NCBI GenBank assembly: GCA_947172415.1
Contig: OX359192.1
Span: forward strand, 7,302,401-7,366,400
DNA from: Chondrosia reniformis
Taxonomy: Eukaryota; Porifera; Demospongiae; Chondrillida; Chondrillidae
Length of the DNA: 64,000 nucleotides
Reading direction: 5' to 3'
This document shows positions 28,173-37,962 of the stretch, in pieces (the first letter of the stretch is position 1; each line of letters opens with the position of its first letter). The notes under the pieces were generated by a model, which was given only the letters and a program-made list of their open reading frames with translations, made no database searches and was not told where the DNA came from. The position numbers and the translations under genes were made by a program.

Positions 28173-29244
28173 TACATTAAATTTCTACTATACGACCTTA
28201 AATGGTGTAGCATATATATCGTGCGATACTATTATGCAAATTATCGGCATACCAAGTTAAAATGTTTTGACATGAATGGGGCAACTAGAAACACGCAGGG
28301 ACAGTCCAGAACGCAGCTGTCAGAAGGTCTTTACATAGAGGCAGGTAGCCATTATGCTATTACTGCAATTGAGATTGAGTGTGGCTGGTTATACATGTTT
28401 ACGTTCATATCGGAACACCTCTCGCTAAAATCGTTTCTACATGGGACCAGAAAAGTTGGTCTCCTCCGCCAATCAAGACACTTACAGGATTCTATCCATT
28501 TTTCCCAGTTTCTAGATGAACCACGAATACTGGATATACCTTTAAAATGGCTTGGAACGATGCACTCATCCCGAATTAACTTGATATAATTTGACTACAT
28601 TTTTCTCGCAAATACCCTATTCTTAAGTATGGAATAGCGCCAACCACAATCGTTTCCTTTCGAAATTTTCTTGTTTAAATAGAAGCGCAAAACCTTATAA
28701 AGTAGGCCTACCTGGACACATCTCTATGGTGGTAGCGGTTCCCATAGGGGTTGGTAGCGCTTAGACTCTGAAGCTGTCTCCTAATCGGTTGGTGCCATAG
28801 AGACGTGCTCACCAATAATCCGGATTTCGGGGGGGTTCCACGTAATGTGGGATTGGCATCTGATATCTTAGGATTCATATGAGTCGGCCATATCGAGAAG
28901 AACTGGTTCTTCTCACGCAAGTGACACCCAAAGTTCAACTCGGCAGAGCGTTACCACCGATCCCGGCCTCTGAGCGTCGTGGATGGTAGCGTTCGGTATG
29001 GTCCAACTTTTTTTCTTTGGAGTTTCGTTGGCCGTCGATCGGCAAAATTTCACTTTAACGACATCCATATAATATATGTGGATAGATACTGCTTCAACAA
29101 CAATCAAGTACTACACAGTGCATATCCATGTGTATAAGTAATCTTTAAAAGAGTTCTATTTTTTCAGAAATATATACAGTACCGTATTTTCACTCGTACA
29201 CCTACTCAAGGTCGGCCATTTATAGTATTACACAATTAGGGTTA
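28173..29244. repeat. Satellite core unit, copy 7 (beta subtype)
   Basis: 1072 bp, one base shorter than the others near 28204. That deletion joins an upstream frame to the usual one, giving an open frame of 139 codons. It carries the beta-specific differences of copy 4. Confidence 0.9.
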
Positions 29245-29728
29245 GTTAATGTATGGTGAGAGATAGGGCAAATTTATGTAGAAATCAATATTTCTAAAAC
29301 TGTTTGGAAATGTTTCATACATGTCTGTGAATGTAGATACCAAGTTTAAGCTTCATATTTACCGAATTGACAGAGTTACGGCACAAAATGTACATTTGTT
29401 AAGTTAATGTATGGTGAGAGATAGGGCAAATTTGTGTAGAAATCAAAATTTCTAAAACTGTTTGGAAATGTTTCATACATGTCTGTGAATGTAGATGCCA
29501 AGTTTAAGCTTCATAGTTATCGAATTGACAAAGTGACGGCACTAAATGTACATTTGTTAAGTTAATGTATGGTGAGAGATAGGGCAAATTTATGTAGAAA
29601 TCAAAATTTCTAAAACTGTTTGGAAATGTTTCATACATGTCTGTGAATATAGATACCAAGTTTAAGCTTCATAGTTATCGAATTGACAAAGTGACGGCAC
29701 TAAATGTACATTTGTTAAGTTAATGTAT
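29245..29728. repeat. Satellite array 7, right end of the satellite block
   Basis: Three 158-bp monomers. Similarity to the monomer stops abruptly after taatgtat at 29721-29728, next to single-copy-looking DNA. Confidence 0.9.
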
Positions 29729-30063
29729 TAGGGAGTCTAGGAGAATCTTCAAACATAAAGCTTTCCAAAATCTATTGTTCTTCCTCTTTAAGTTAACTCT
29801 GGATTTGCTGTAGGCCATTAAAGAAAGAAAATACGAACGAAAAACCTCGAGTAACTTGGCGTGAGTATGTGGTGAAACTTTCCGAGTTAAAGACACCTCC
29901 ATTCAAAGGACACATACTGGTGTCCCAGCCCATTCCTTGGATGTTTTTAAATACAATTGTTGTTGAGTCTCAATAAATTAGTATACTCAATATAATTATA
30001 ATATGTAATAATTGTATATACAGTTGAACAGTGAGTGAATGAAACAACAAAATTCAAAACAAG
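29729..30063. other. Short spacer between satellite and genes
   Basis: 335 bp without satellite monomers. The one short open frame (minus strand, 60 codons) has no recognisable features. A small inverted repeat, ggacac/gtgtcc with a 6-nt loop, lies at 29908-29925. The right part probably holds the 3' UTR of the minus-strand gene that ends at 30064. Confidence 0.5.
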
Positions 30064-30651
30064 TTATTTTTGTTTGCTGCTTGACTCAGTATGAGCAGCA
30101 GAATCAGAGCTAACACTTGAATCTCCATCTGTTTTGGATACTAAGATTCGATCCACATTCTTCGAGATGTAATCAAACTTCTCCTTATCCTTGTCTCCAT
30201 AAGGACGTATGAAGCTGACATATATTATGAGGCTAAAGAGGATGATTCCAAAAGGTATGCCATATTTGTTGATAACTGGTCGCCTTGGATTCACTCTATA
30301 GTAGTCATCTACCTGCATACATAAGCAGAACACTCTAAGACAGGCATCCACAGCTGATCATGAGCATGTATTCACTGGGCTATAGTTGAGTGTATACACA
30401 TGAGTGCTAACTTTAATAGTGTGTGCTTTGCTATTAAGGAAGGGTATTGCGTCTTCTTTAGAATTTGTTTGTCTCGACTTCGAAGAAGACGAAGCATTTC
30501 TCAGAATATTAAGCCTGAAGCAGCCGATCCTCCAACGCCGATGGATGCGAAGCGCATACATTACGCAATATGTTGACACATTCCGCTGCGCATGCTCAAA
30601 AGCCCCATCAGGCCACGTGTAGCACATAAGCACGTGTTGTTGTTCCTCCAT
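30064..30651 (-). CDS. Predicted small single-pass membrane protein, family not recognised
   Basis: The convincing part is the last exon, 30312 down to 30064 (82 residues plus stop). It is preceded by a good acceptor (tatgcag) and begins VDDYYRVNPRRP. A hydrophobic segment (IPFGIILFSLIIYVSFI) follows, then a charged stretch (PYGDKDKEKF) and a Ser-rich tail ending SSSKQK. This looks like a small membrane protein with one helix. The upstream exon is less certain. A frame opening at 30651 joins in phase from a donor at 30410 (gttagc) or at 30398 (gtgtat), but the real start could lie further in. The 5' end faces the RPSA start about 125 bp away, so the two probably share a promoter. I could not assign a function. 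Confidence 0.5.
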
Positions 30652-30775
30652 TTGGCGTCTGCGAAGTAAGATGCTAGGTTGTGCGCTATGCTACCTAGTG
30701 AAGTACATTATTAGTTAGTAATGACTCTCCTTGTATTCTAGCTTGTTCTTCGTCACATATTTGAACTTGAGCACG
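30600..30775. promoter_or_regulatory. Putative shared (bidirectional) promoter of the small membrane protein gene and RPSA
   Basis: The two genes diverge from this interval. It holds two CACGTG E-boxes (30614-30619 and 30631-30636) and, just outside at about 30586-30597, a ctgcgcatgctc word close to the NRF-1 consensus. A pyrimidine-rich stretch (cttgttcttcg) lies about 20 bp upstream of the RPSA ATG, compatible with the 5' TOP tract usual in ribosomal protein mRNAs. The E-boxes overlap the provisional first exon of the minus-strand gene, one reason to doubt its start. Confidence 0.45.
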
Positions 30776-32234
30776 ATGTCCGGAGGGCTGGAAGTCTTAT
30801 CGTTGAAGGAAGATGATGTAAAGAAGTTTTTGGCCGCTGAAGTACATATCGGCGACGCAAATGTGAACTTTCAAATGGCGTCTTACATATATAAGACAAG
30901 AAATGATCGTAAGTGTACCTGAACGAGCGTAGAATGATATTTAAAGTCAAAGCATGTATATACTACGAAAAGATAGGATATTTTAATTAGAGCGTAACAA
31001 CCAAATACGTAGGTATACCAATTATCAATATAAAGAAAACATGGGAAAAGTTACTTCTGGCAGCAAGGATTATATCTGCAATAGAGAACCCAGCAGATGT
31101 GTGTATTCTGTCAAACAGGACTGTGGGGCAGGTGAGACTAGATATTCGGTTCTAAGAGACTGCCGCTGTAGCTTTACTAGATGTGTTCCCTAACCTCCTC
31201 CAGCGTGGAATATTAAAGTACGCTGTGCACACTGGAGCCACAGCAGTGGCTGGTCGCTTCACTCCTGGGACATTCACCAATCAGATTCAGAAGGCCTTCA
31301 AGGAGCCCCGCCTACTCATTGTCTGTGACCCAAGAACTGATCACCAGGTACTTTTGTAGGTTAACATATACATATGTATATAATCCATATATATATCTAA
31401 TTCTTTATTTAGTCTGTTACGGAGGCCTCCTATGTCAACATCCCTGTGATTGCCCTCTGCAACACCAGCACTCCACTAAAGAACATTGACTTAGCCATTC
31501 CTTGTAATAACAATGTGAGCTGTACAATTCTCTTACTGTTCACTTACTGTTCATTCAGTACTGCTACACTGGCTACATTTAGCCTATTTTATATAATGTA
31601 TATATAGTGGTGTAGCGTGTTCTAGTTGGTCATGCTGAATTGTGTCATGTCATGTGTAGGGCAAGCACTCTCTTGGTTTGATGTTGTGGATGCTAGCCAG
31701 GGAGGTGCTCAGGCTTAGAGGCACCATCAGTAGGGACTACCCCTGGGACATCATGCCGGATCTTTACTTTTACAGGGAGCCGGAAGAGGTACTTCAGTGT
31801 GTGTGTCTTTTCTTGATACAAGTTACACTCTATTTTCCAACTAAACTTTGAGTATAACTATGTATTTAGAAATGTTTGATCAGGAATCTATTTTATTTGG
31901 TAGATTGAAAAGGAAGAGCAAGCAAAGATTGAGGAGGTTGCAGAGTGGCCAGCAGAGAAGGAGCTGGAGCCATGGACCGAGCCCACCACAAAGCCAACCA
32001 CAGACGTAAGTGGATATTGGACACAAGTGGTGTGTAATAGGACTCTGGTTTGCTGTGCTTACGTGTTTGTACACTGCTACTCAACTGCAGTGGGCAAAGG
32101 AGACGGGCACTATTCAGCAGCCAGCTGCTATTGGAGACAGTGACTGGATAACGTCAACTACAACCACCAAGGAGTGGGGAGAAGAGGATGCTGGAGATTG
32201 GAAGGAACCAACTACTGGAGAGACTGCCTGGTAG
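30776..32234 (+). CDS. RPSA: 40S ribosomal protein SA / laminin receptor 1 (uS2)
   Basis: Component of the small ribosomal subunit (uS2 family). Seven exons join in frame: 30776-30908, 31013-31131, 31204-31347, 31413-31514, 31660-31788, 31904-32005 and 32091-32234, giving 290 residues; animal homologues are about 295. Family hallmarks are clear: N-terminal [20 protein letters not shown], then [11 protein letters not shown] with [50 protein letters not shown] and [19 protein letters not shown]. The C-terminal region is acidic and ends in Trp-containing repeats (DSDWI, KEWG, GDWKE), as in animal RPSA. All introns have GT-AG ends. The start is the family start, although the frame is open further upstream. 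The gene converges on the copine at 32573. Its last two exons lie inside the left unit of the segmental duplication. Confidence 0.97.
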
Positions 32235-32572
32235 AGGAGATGAATAACACTCTGTGACTGATTATTTTATATGGTTTCAAATGTAATGAATTCTAACACA
32301 ATGATCTCTAATGTATTGATTGATCTTTGTTACTCTGAAACGAGTTCGCAAACTGTCTTCTTCTTTCAACAATTTTATGAATACAATTGAGCTTTATCTA
32401 TCTTTATAGTGCAATTATAATTAAAGATTTCATATGTAATACATAAAAATTCAAAAAGAGGCAGCAGGTCTTTGATAATAGTAATAAAAAATCAATGGTG
32501 TTCTCTTGAAATGAAAATTTAACAACTATTGAAACACAATACAATTTGTACTCAAAATGATGCAGCATTGTT

Positions 32573-35500
32573 CTAAATGGGATACGGGGGAGGTTGCATG
32601 TGTTGCTGAACCACGCCCACAGGCCCTAGGGAAAGGGCAGCTGAATAAGGTGGTGGAATATCAGGATGGAGTGATGACATAGTGTCCCGTCTCTGGACAA
32701 CTGGAGGGTTGGGCTTGATCCCTTTAGACTTCATGTAGGAAACTAGTTGATCAGGTATCTCAGCAAGTGTCTCACGTGCCTACACATCAACAGACAAGCT
32801 ATTTAAGACAGTGTAAAAAAGACGATTTGAGATCTCTTCATATAGCATGTCTCTTACAAATCTACAAAAAATAATGTTTAGTTATAAAGAAGAAGGTGCT
32901 TACCAGAGAAAAGTTGTTGGGATCCCTTTGCTTACAAAACTGTCTCAGCGGTACAAACTGGACAATATCACGCTTCATCTTGACTCCATGCCTGCTAATC
33001 AGAGGTTCTTCATCCGCATCCAATATTTCCTGAAAAAAAAAAACAGTCAGAAATTTACAATTAGAGTTATAGATGGAGGCTGCATGTAATACAGTGTACA
33101 CAGAAACGATGCACTTATTGCAGAAACAAATGTTGAAGGGGTTTAACACTCACCATATTGGTAAAGTCAACCCCTCCCACTCCCACAATCACAATGGAGA
33201 GAGGCATGTCTGACGCTCGCACAATGCGGTCCACAGTATTCTGCATATCTGTAATGAATCCATCCTAATTAAACAAGATACAGTAGTAAAGCTTACATCA
33301 GTTGTTTAAAACTGGTCATGTGACAGGGTCATGTGATTTGGTCATGTGATATTGCCCATGACCATTCTTAGCAAATACAAGTATGTATTACAAGATAATC
33401 CATTAACCCTGTCCTATTTTTGATAGAAACTGTGTGTTATCTGATGGTGGATGTGAGCTCACAGTGATGATAAGCAGTATGTAGTAGGACTGGTGGTGTC
33501 CCTGAGAGATAGTCTGGCCAGCCATGCCCATGACCCGCTCAAGAATGGAAGAAAGGTTAGTGGGTCTATACAGTTGTACTTGACTGATGGAATACTGGTA
33601 AGCTCCCAAGATACCCTAAAAGAGAGAGAAACATAATAATGCAAGAATGAGACAATTACAACTTAGGCAAACATCTGATTAACTTTGCTCACAAACTTTT
33701 AAATCCAAGAAATATATATACATCTACGACTCACATCAATTCCAACCACTTCTGGATTGTGTTCTGCTCCATTTAGTGCAAAGCAGTGGGACACCTGATA
33801 ACTTGGGGGAAGCTTGGCCCCAAAACCATAACATGGATACCTCTGGTCCGAGTCATAGGGAGCTAGCACTGACCCAACTGACTTGATGGCATATATATAC
33901 TCATTGTCCTAGCAAAGGAAACCAACATCATCCATGGCAACCAGTTGTGAGCATAGCAACCAGATACATGAAAAATCTAAGATACCATTTTCCTACATGC
34001 TATATGCCTATTCTGTAAAAAGAGCCTATAGGGGAACTAAACCTAAAGAGAGCTTTAGATGAAGATACAGTAGTCTTTTCTTCCTTCTTTTCCCTTCTTT
34101 CATCTTCTTCTCCACTGGGTCAGACAGCCGTTTCTGGGAATTCCACCCTTCATCAGTGATCCTGGGAGTCTTTGTCTTTTTCTTTATCTTGATCTTCTGT
34201 GAATCCTTGGCTCACTATGCTAAATCTAGGGGCCTTCTATGTATAATATGTACATGTATAATATACTTAAAGTAACTACGTATATATGGACTAAGTACAA
34301 GTATTAAGTAATATTATAGATTGAGAGACTTACAACTGTTGCATTCATGAAATGTAATGACTTTGGATCATTTGGGTTTCCATTTGAAGCCTGCAGTAAG
34401 AATCACATCAAACTCAGGCTGGTATATACGTAGATACAACTATGTATGGTGGTAGGAATGCCACAAATTCCTAATGCAACTCACAGTAAAGTCAATAGCG
34501 ACAACAAGGTTTATATCACAACCTCCTCTGATGTAGTCTACAAAGGAATGGGCAGGAGTGGCCCTACAGTATGGGAGAGACAAAGGTCAATTTGAGCACA
34601 GATAATCTATAAATTGAGGTTTGCACCTAATAAGATTGCAGAGGTGACACAATGGGTACAACTACTACAGTATGTACAGTTGGAACAGGGGAATGTCAGG
34701 GGAATAAAAGATGCATGTCTGTACCTGACTCCACTTCCAAAGCTGAGGAGTCCACTTTGTTTATATTTCCCTTTCTTCTTCCTCTGTAACTCTGGATTGA
34801 TCAATGGACTGTTCCTAATACCTTCTCTACAGCAATAGTGTAATGAATATGTAACAGTGACATAATCTACACACTCAGGAATGGGAAACAAATTAAATAC
34901 ACAGGGAATACCAAATATGCAGTTAAGGGTAACCCATGGCAACAGTATAATAATATAATATTCACTATACATATGCAACTGACCTGCAAACATCATTCAA
35001 TGTAAATGTAGTTTTACCAATGAAATCTGGTGTACCAGAACTACATAGACAAAAGGAGGAGATACATTAACAGCAGCAGAATTGTGTAGTTATCACACAC
35101 CACACACTTGCACACATACGTACACATACACACCACACACTTGCACACATATGTACACATACACACCACACACTTGCACACATATGTACACATACACACC
35201 ACACACTTGCACACATATGTACACATACACACCACACACTTGCACACATATGTACACATACACACCACACACTTGCACACATACATGGTCACTTACCTAT
35301 TCCAGTCATATACTGCCAACTTTAGTGTTCTATTCCAGTCACCTCCACATAGCTTTTGAATTGACAGAGTAAATGGTTTCCAACTGTATAAAGCAAAGCC
35401 TGTAACAGTGGATTCAAAAACACACACATCCACCTACTTACTGAGGATTCAAGTTCTTTTTGACCACTTCTGAACGATAGGCAAGGATGTAAGACCCTCC

Positions 35501-36887
35501 TTCTTGCACTTTGGATATCTCAAAATACGGATCTGACTATAGAATCACAGTACAGCAAGTACAACATTAGATGAATTGTGATAATAGACTTTCATAGAAG
35601 ACTATGAATCATATCAACGATAAGTTTCAATTGGTGCAGTTAAAAGAAATCCCAATCATCTAACTAAAAGTTAAATGATCACAATGTGAATATACACACA
35701 CAAAGCATACCATCTCTAATACATAATACATATCATCTCAGAGTATATATGTGCGTGTAGGTTACCTTGCCAAAGAAATCCTTCTTGTCAAGTTTACTGG
35801 CTGACAATTCAAATGATATGTCATATTTGTTATCTTGCAACTCTTCAGCAGTTAGGTGTATCTTCCCTCGTGCCTGGGAACACTCTAGAGGGAAGGGAAT
35901 TTGACAAGTCAAGTACTTTGTCCTAAAGGTTAGGAAAATCTGATCTCATTTCTATTTTATAACACTCACCTCCTCTCAGTGGATTGAGGTCAATATATTT
36001 TTAAAAGTTATTATACACATGTAACTTTTGTTTCTTTAGTTGTTATTTAAATTATTGTATTTTCTATAATTTAATTGATGAGTACAATATAACATGTGTA
36101 CACACTTCCTTATCATAGTATCTATGTCCTTGTATCATTACATTCACAGTGACGATTTCCCATGTGTACAAATTCAAATTCTAAGGTTAACATACCAGAA
36201 ATTAGACGTTTTTCTACAATATACCTACTACCTACTACCAGACTAACGTAACACGTATAGGTATATACTGACAATATATGCACACTATCCGGAGTCTACA
36301 AAACTCGCGACGTTTCTTTAAACGGTTGTTCACTTACTTGGGTCCTTTAGGCGCTTAGTGAGAGACTGTCCTGAAGATACAATTTCGGCTAGCGTGACTT
36401 CTACCTCTCCAATACAATCGTGTCTGCTGAGATCGGCGATATGCTTGTCATCATCCACATCATATACAGCAAACTTGAGGGGCTGTACCTCTTCAAAGAA
36501 ATATTCCAAAATAAACGTCTTGGCAAACTAAGATAGAACAAGTCAAAATAAGATGATAAATAATATACAATACTAGACTAGCTATATTATACTAATTCGG
36601 GTCTTTCCATATTAGGTCAGGTAGGTACATTTGAAGATCCGCGAGTTGCCAAGAAAATAACTTACTTTAGGATTAAGATTGTCTTTGATCATTTCTGTAA
36701 TTCCGAGTTTGATCCACTGATTGCTTGTTCCCGTTCTACCACTTTGCGGGGTGGTGTATACGACGCATATTGGGTCGCTCTTTGATAGCAGGTCCATGTT
36801 TGGAAGACTGGAACAAGATATGTGCAGCTCAATCTTGCAAGAAGGAACTGCTCCTGTTGGGACTGTACTGGGCAATGAATTCGCCAT
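32573..36887 (-). CDS. Copine family protein, copy 1
   Basis: Copines are cytosolic calcium-dependent phospholipid-binding proteins with two C2 domains and a von Willebrand A-like domain. Fourteen exons on the minus strand: 36887-36666, 36527-36338, 35884-35766, 35536-35442, 35383-35297, 35040-34984, 34826-34725, 34563-34485, 34390-34334, 33908-33735, 33615-33463, 33264-33154, 33029-32904 and 32779-32573. They join to 592 residues. C2A is about residues 15-135, with calcium-binding Asp candidates in [13 protein letters not shown] and YDVDDDK. C2B is about 145-275, with [17 protein letters not shown] and VYDWNR. The A domain is about 310-530, with [19 protein letters not shown] (a MIDAS-like DxTxS), [19 protein letters not shown] and [10 protein letters not shown] Pro-rich tail ends QPPPYPI. 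The third exon uses an acceptor ending ctag that keeps the frame. The intron at 35098-35296 holds a VNTR and that at 33909-34333 a 286-bp segment absent from copy 2. Nothing suggests it is broken. Confidence 0.93.
33971..34256. other. 286-bp intronic segment present only in copine copy 1
   Basis: Copy 2 reads straight through from gatacatg to tataatatac. Copy 1 has 286 extra bases here, flanked by tacatg on both sides (33965-33970 and 34251-34256). It contains a pyrimidine-rich tract (cttttcttccttcttttccc) and no recognisable element ends. It is either an insertion with a 6-bp target duplication or a microhomology deletion in copy 2. Confidence 0.75.
35098..35290. repeat. Intronic minisatellite, 33-bp period, about 6 units (copine 1)
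   Basis: The word cacttg recurs at 35105, 35138 and 35171, every 33 bp. The unit is built from CA repeats plus cacatatgtacacat. It lies inside the intron between copine exons 5 and 6 and ends a few bases before the exon 5 donor. The Cys/Val-rich and His/Thr-rich open frames here are artefacts of the repeat. Confidence 0.92.
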
Positions 36888-37202
36888 ATTTAATTCAAAC
36901 TATTATACTTTCGGCACTGAAATTTACCGATTTAGCGTAGACTATATAGAAGCTCATGACGTAAGAGTAATCTATACCTACTTGATATCATCAAATGTAC
37001 ACAGTTCCAATTGCAGTTTATGGCGCAATGTTTGTAAATGAAGTAAGAGCCTTTGAATGAATTGTCAATTGTTAATATTTTTTAGTCATACTTTCATTCT
37101 TTAAGAAATATTAAAAATTTTCTACAAAAATAGTGAAGATGTAGGGATGGCATAAAAAGTAGAGAAACAAGAAAGGGATGTTACACAGTGAAGCATTAGC
37201 TG
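36888..37202. other. Copine 1 upstream region and duplication junction
   Basis: About 215 bp upstream of the copine start, shared with copy 2 but with small indels (copy 1 has aaatttaccgatttagcg where copy 2 has a shortened form). About 100 bp of AT-rich junction sequence at 37103-37202 follows, with no match elsewhere in the window. The copine promoter is presumably here, but I see no diagnostic motif. Confidence 0.5.
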
Positions 37203-37296
37203 TTCTTGATACAAGTTACACTCTATTTTCCAACTAAACTTTGAGTATAACTATGTATTTAGAAATGTTTGATCAGGAATCTATTTTATTTGGTAG

Positions 37297-37624
37297 ATTG
37301 AAAAGGAAGAGCAAGCAAAGATTGAGGAGGTTGCAGAGTGGCCAGCAGAGAAGGAGCTGGAGCCATGGACCGAGCCCACCACAAAGCCAACCACAGACGT
37401 AAGTGGATATTGAACACAAGTGGTGTGTAATAGGACTCTGTGCTGTGCTTACGTGTTTGTACACTGCTACTTGACTGCAGTGGGCAAAGGAGACGGGAAC
37501 TATTCAGCAGCCAGCTGCTATTGGAGACAGTGACTGGATAACGTCAACTACAACCACCAAGGAGTGGGGAGAAGAGGATGCTGGAGATTGGAAGGAACCA
37601 ACTACTGGAGAGACTGCCTGGTAG
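37297..37624 (+). pseudogene. Orphan RPSA fragment (exons 6 and 7 only)
   Basis: Exon 6 (37297-37398) and exon 7 (37481-37624) of RPSA were carried along by the duplication, whose left breakpoint lies in RPSA intron 5. Both exons are still open and keep their splice sites (tggtag acceptor, gacgtaagt donor). Exons 1-5 are missing and there is no start codon in a promoter context. At most it could serve as an alternative 3' end for a very long transcript, which is unlikely across the intervening minus-strand copine. Confidence 0.9.
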
Positions 37625-37962
37625 AGGAGATGAATAACACTCTGTGACTGATTATTTTATATGGTTTCAAATGTAATGAATTCTAACACAATGATCTCTA
37701 ATGTATTGATTGATCTTTGTTACTCTGAAACAAGTTCGCAAACTGTCTTCTTCTTTCAACAATTTTATGAATACAATTGAGCTTTATCTATCTTTATAGT
37801 GCAATTATAATTAAAGATTTTATATGTAATACATAAAAATTCAAAAAGAGGCAGCAGGTCTTTGATAATAGTAATAAAAAATCAATAGCGTTCTCTTGAA
37901 ATGAAAATTTAACAACTATTGAAACACAATACAATTTGTACTCAAAATGATGCAGCATTGTT

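Larger units (their letters stand above)
31810..37102. repeat. Segmental tandem duplication, left unit
   Basis: Runs from RPSA intron 5 (ttcttgatacaagttacac) through the whole first copine to just upstream of it (gtcatactttcattcttta). It matches 37203-42214 almost base for base, introns included. The offset is 5393 bp at the left end. About 100 bp of unrelated sequence (37103-37202) separates the units. Confidence 0.93.

Noticed and set aside
1-29728. Calling the satellite block a centromere or a Helitron/HINE-type element
   Set aside because: Monomer length and higher-order structure are compatible with a centromere, but no CENP-B-like box was seen. No transposase, Rep/helicase frame or terminal hairpin with CTRR end could be identified.
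29720-29902. 60-codon minus-strand frame across the satellite edge
   Set aside because: It ends inside a satellite monomer and shows no splice or protein feature.
31515-31659. Intronic snoRNA in RPSA, as found in vertebrate RPSA genes
   Set aside because: I looked for C/D and H/ACA boxes in the introns and found no convincing paired boxes with suitable spacing or stems.
37273-37624. A second functional RPSA gene
   Set aside because: Only exons 6 and 7 are present, with no start region, and the duplication breakpoint explains the fragment.
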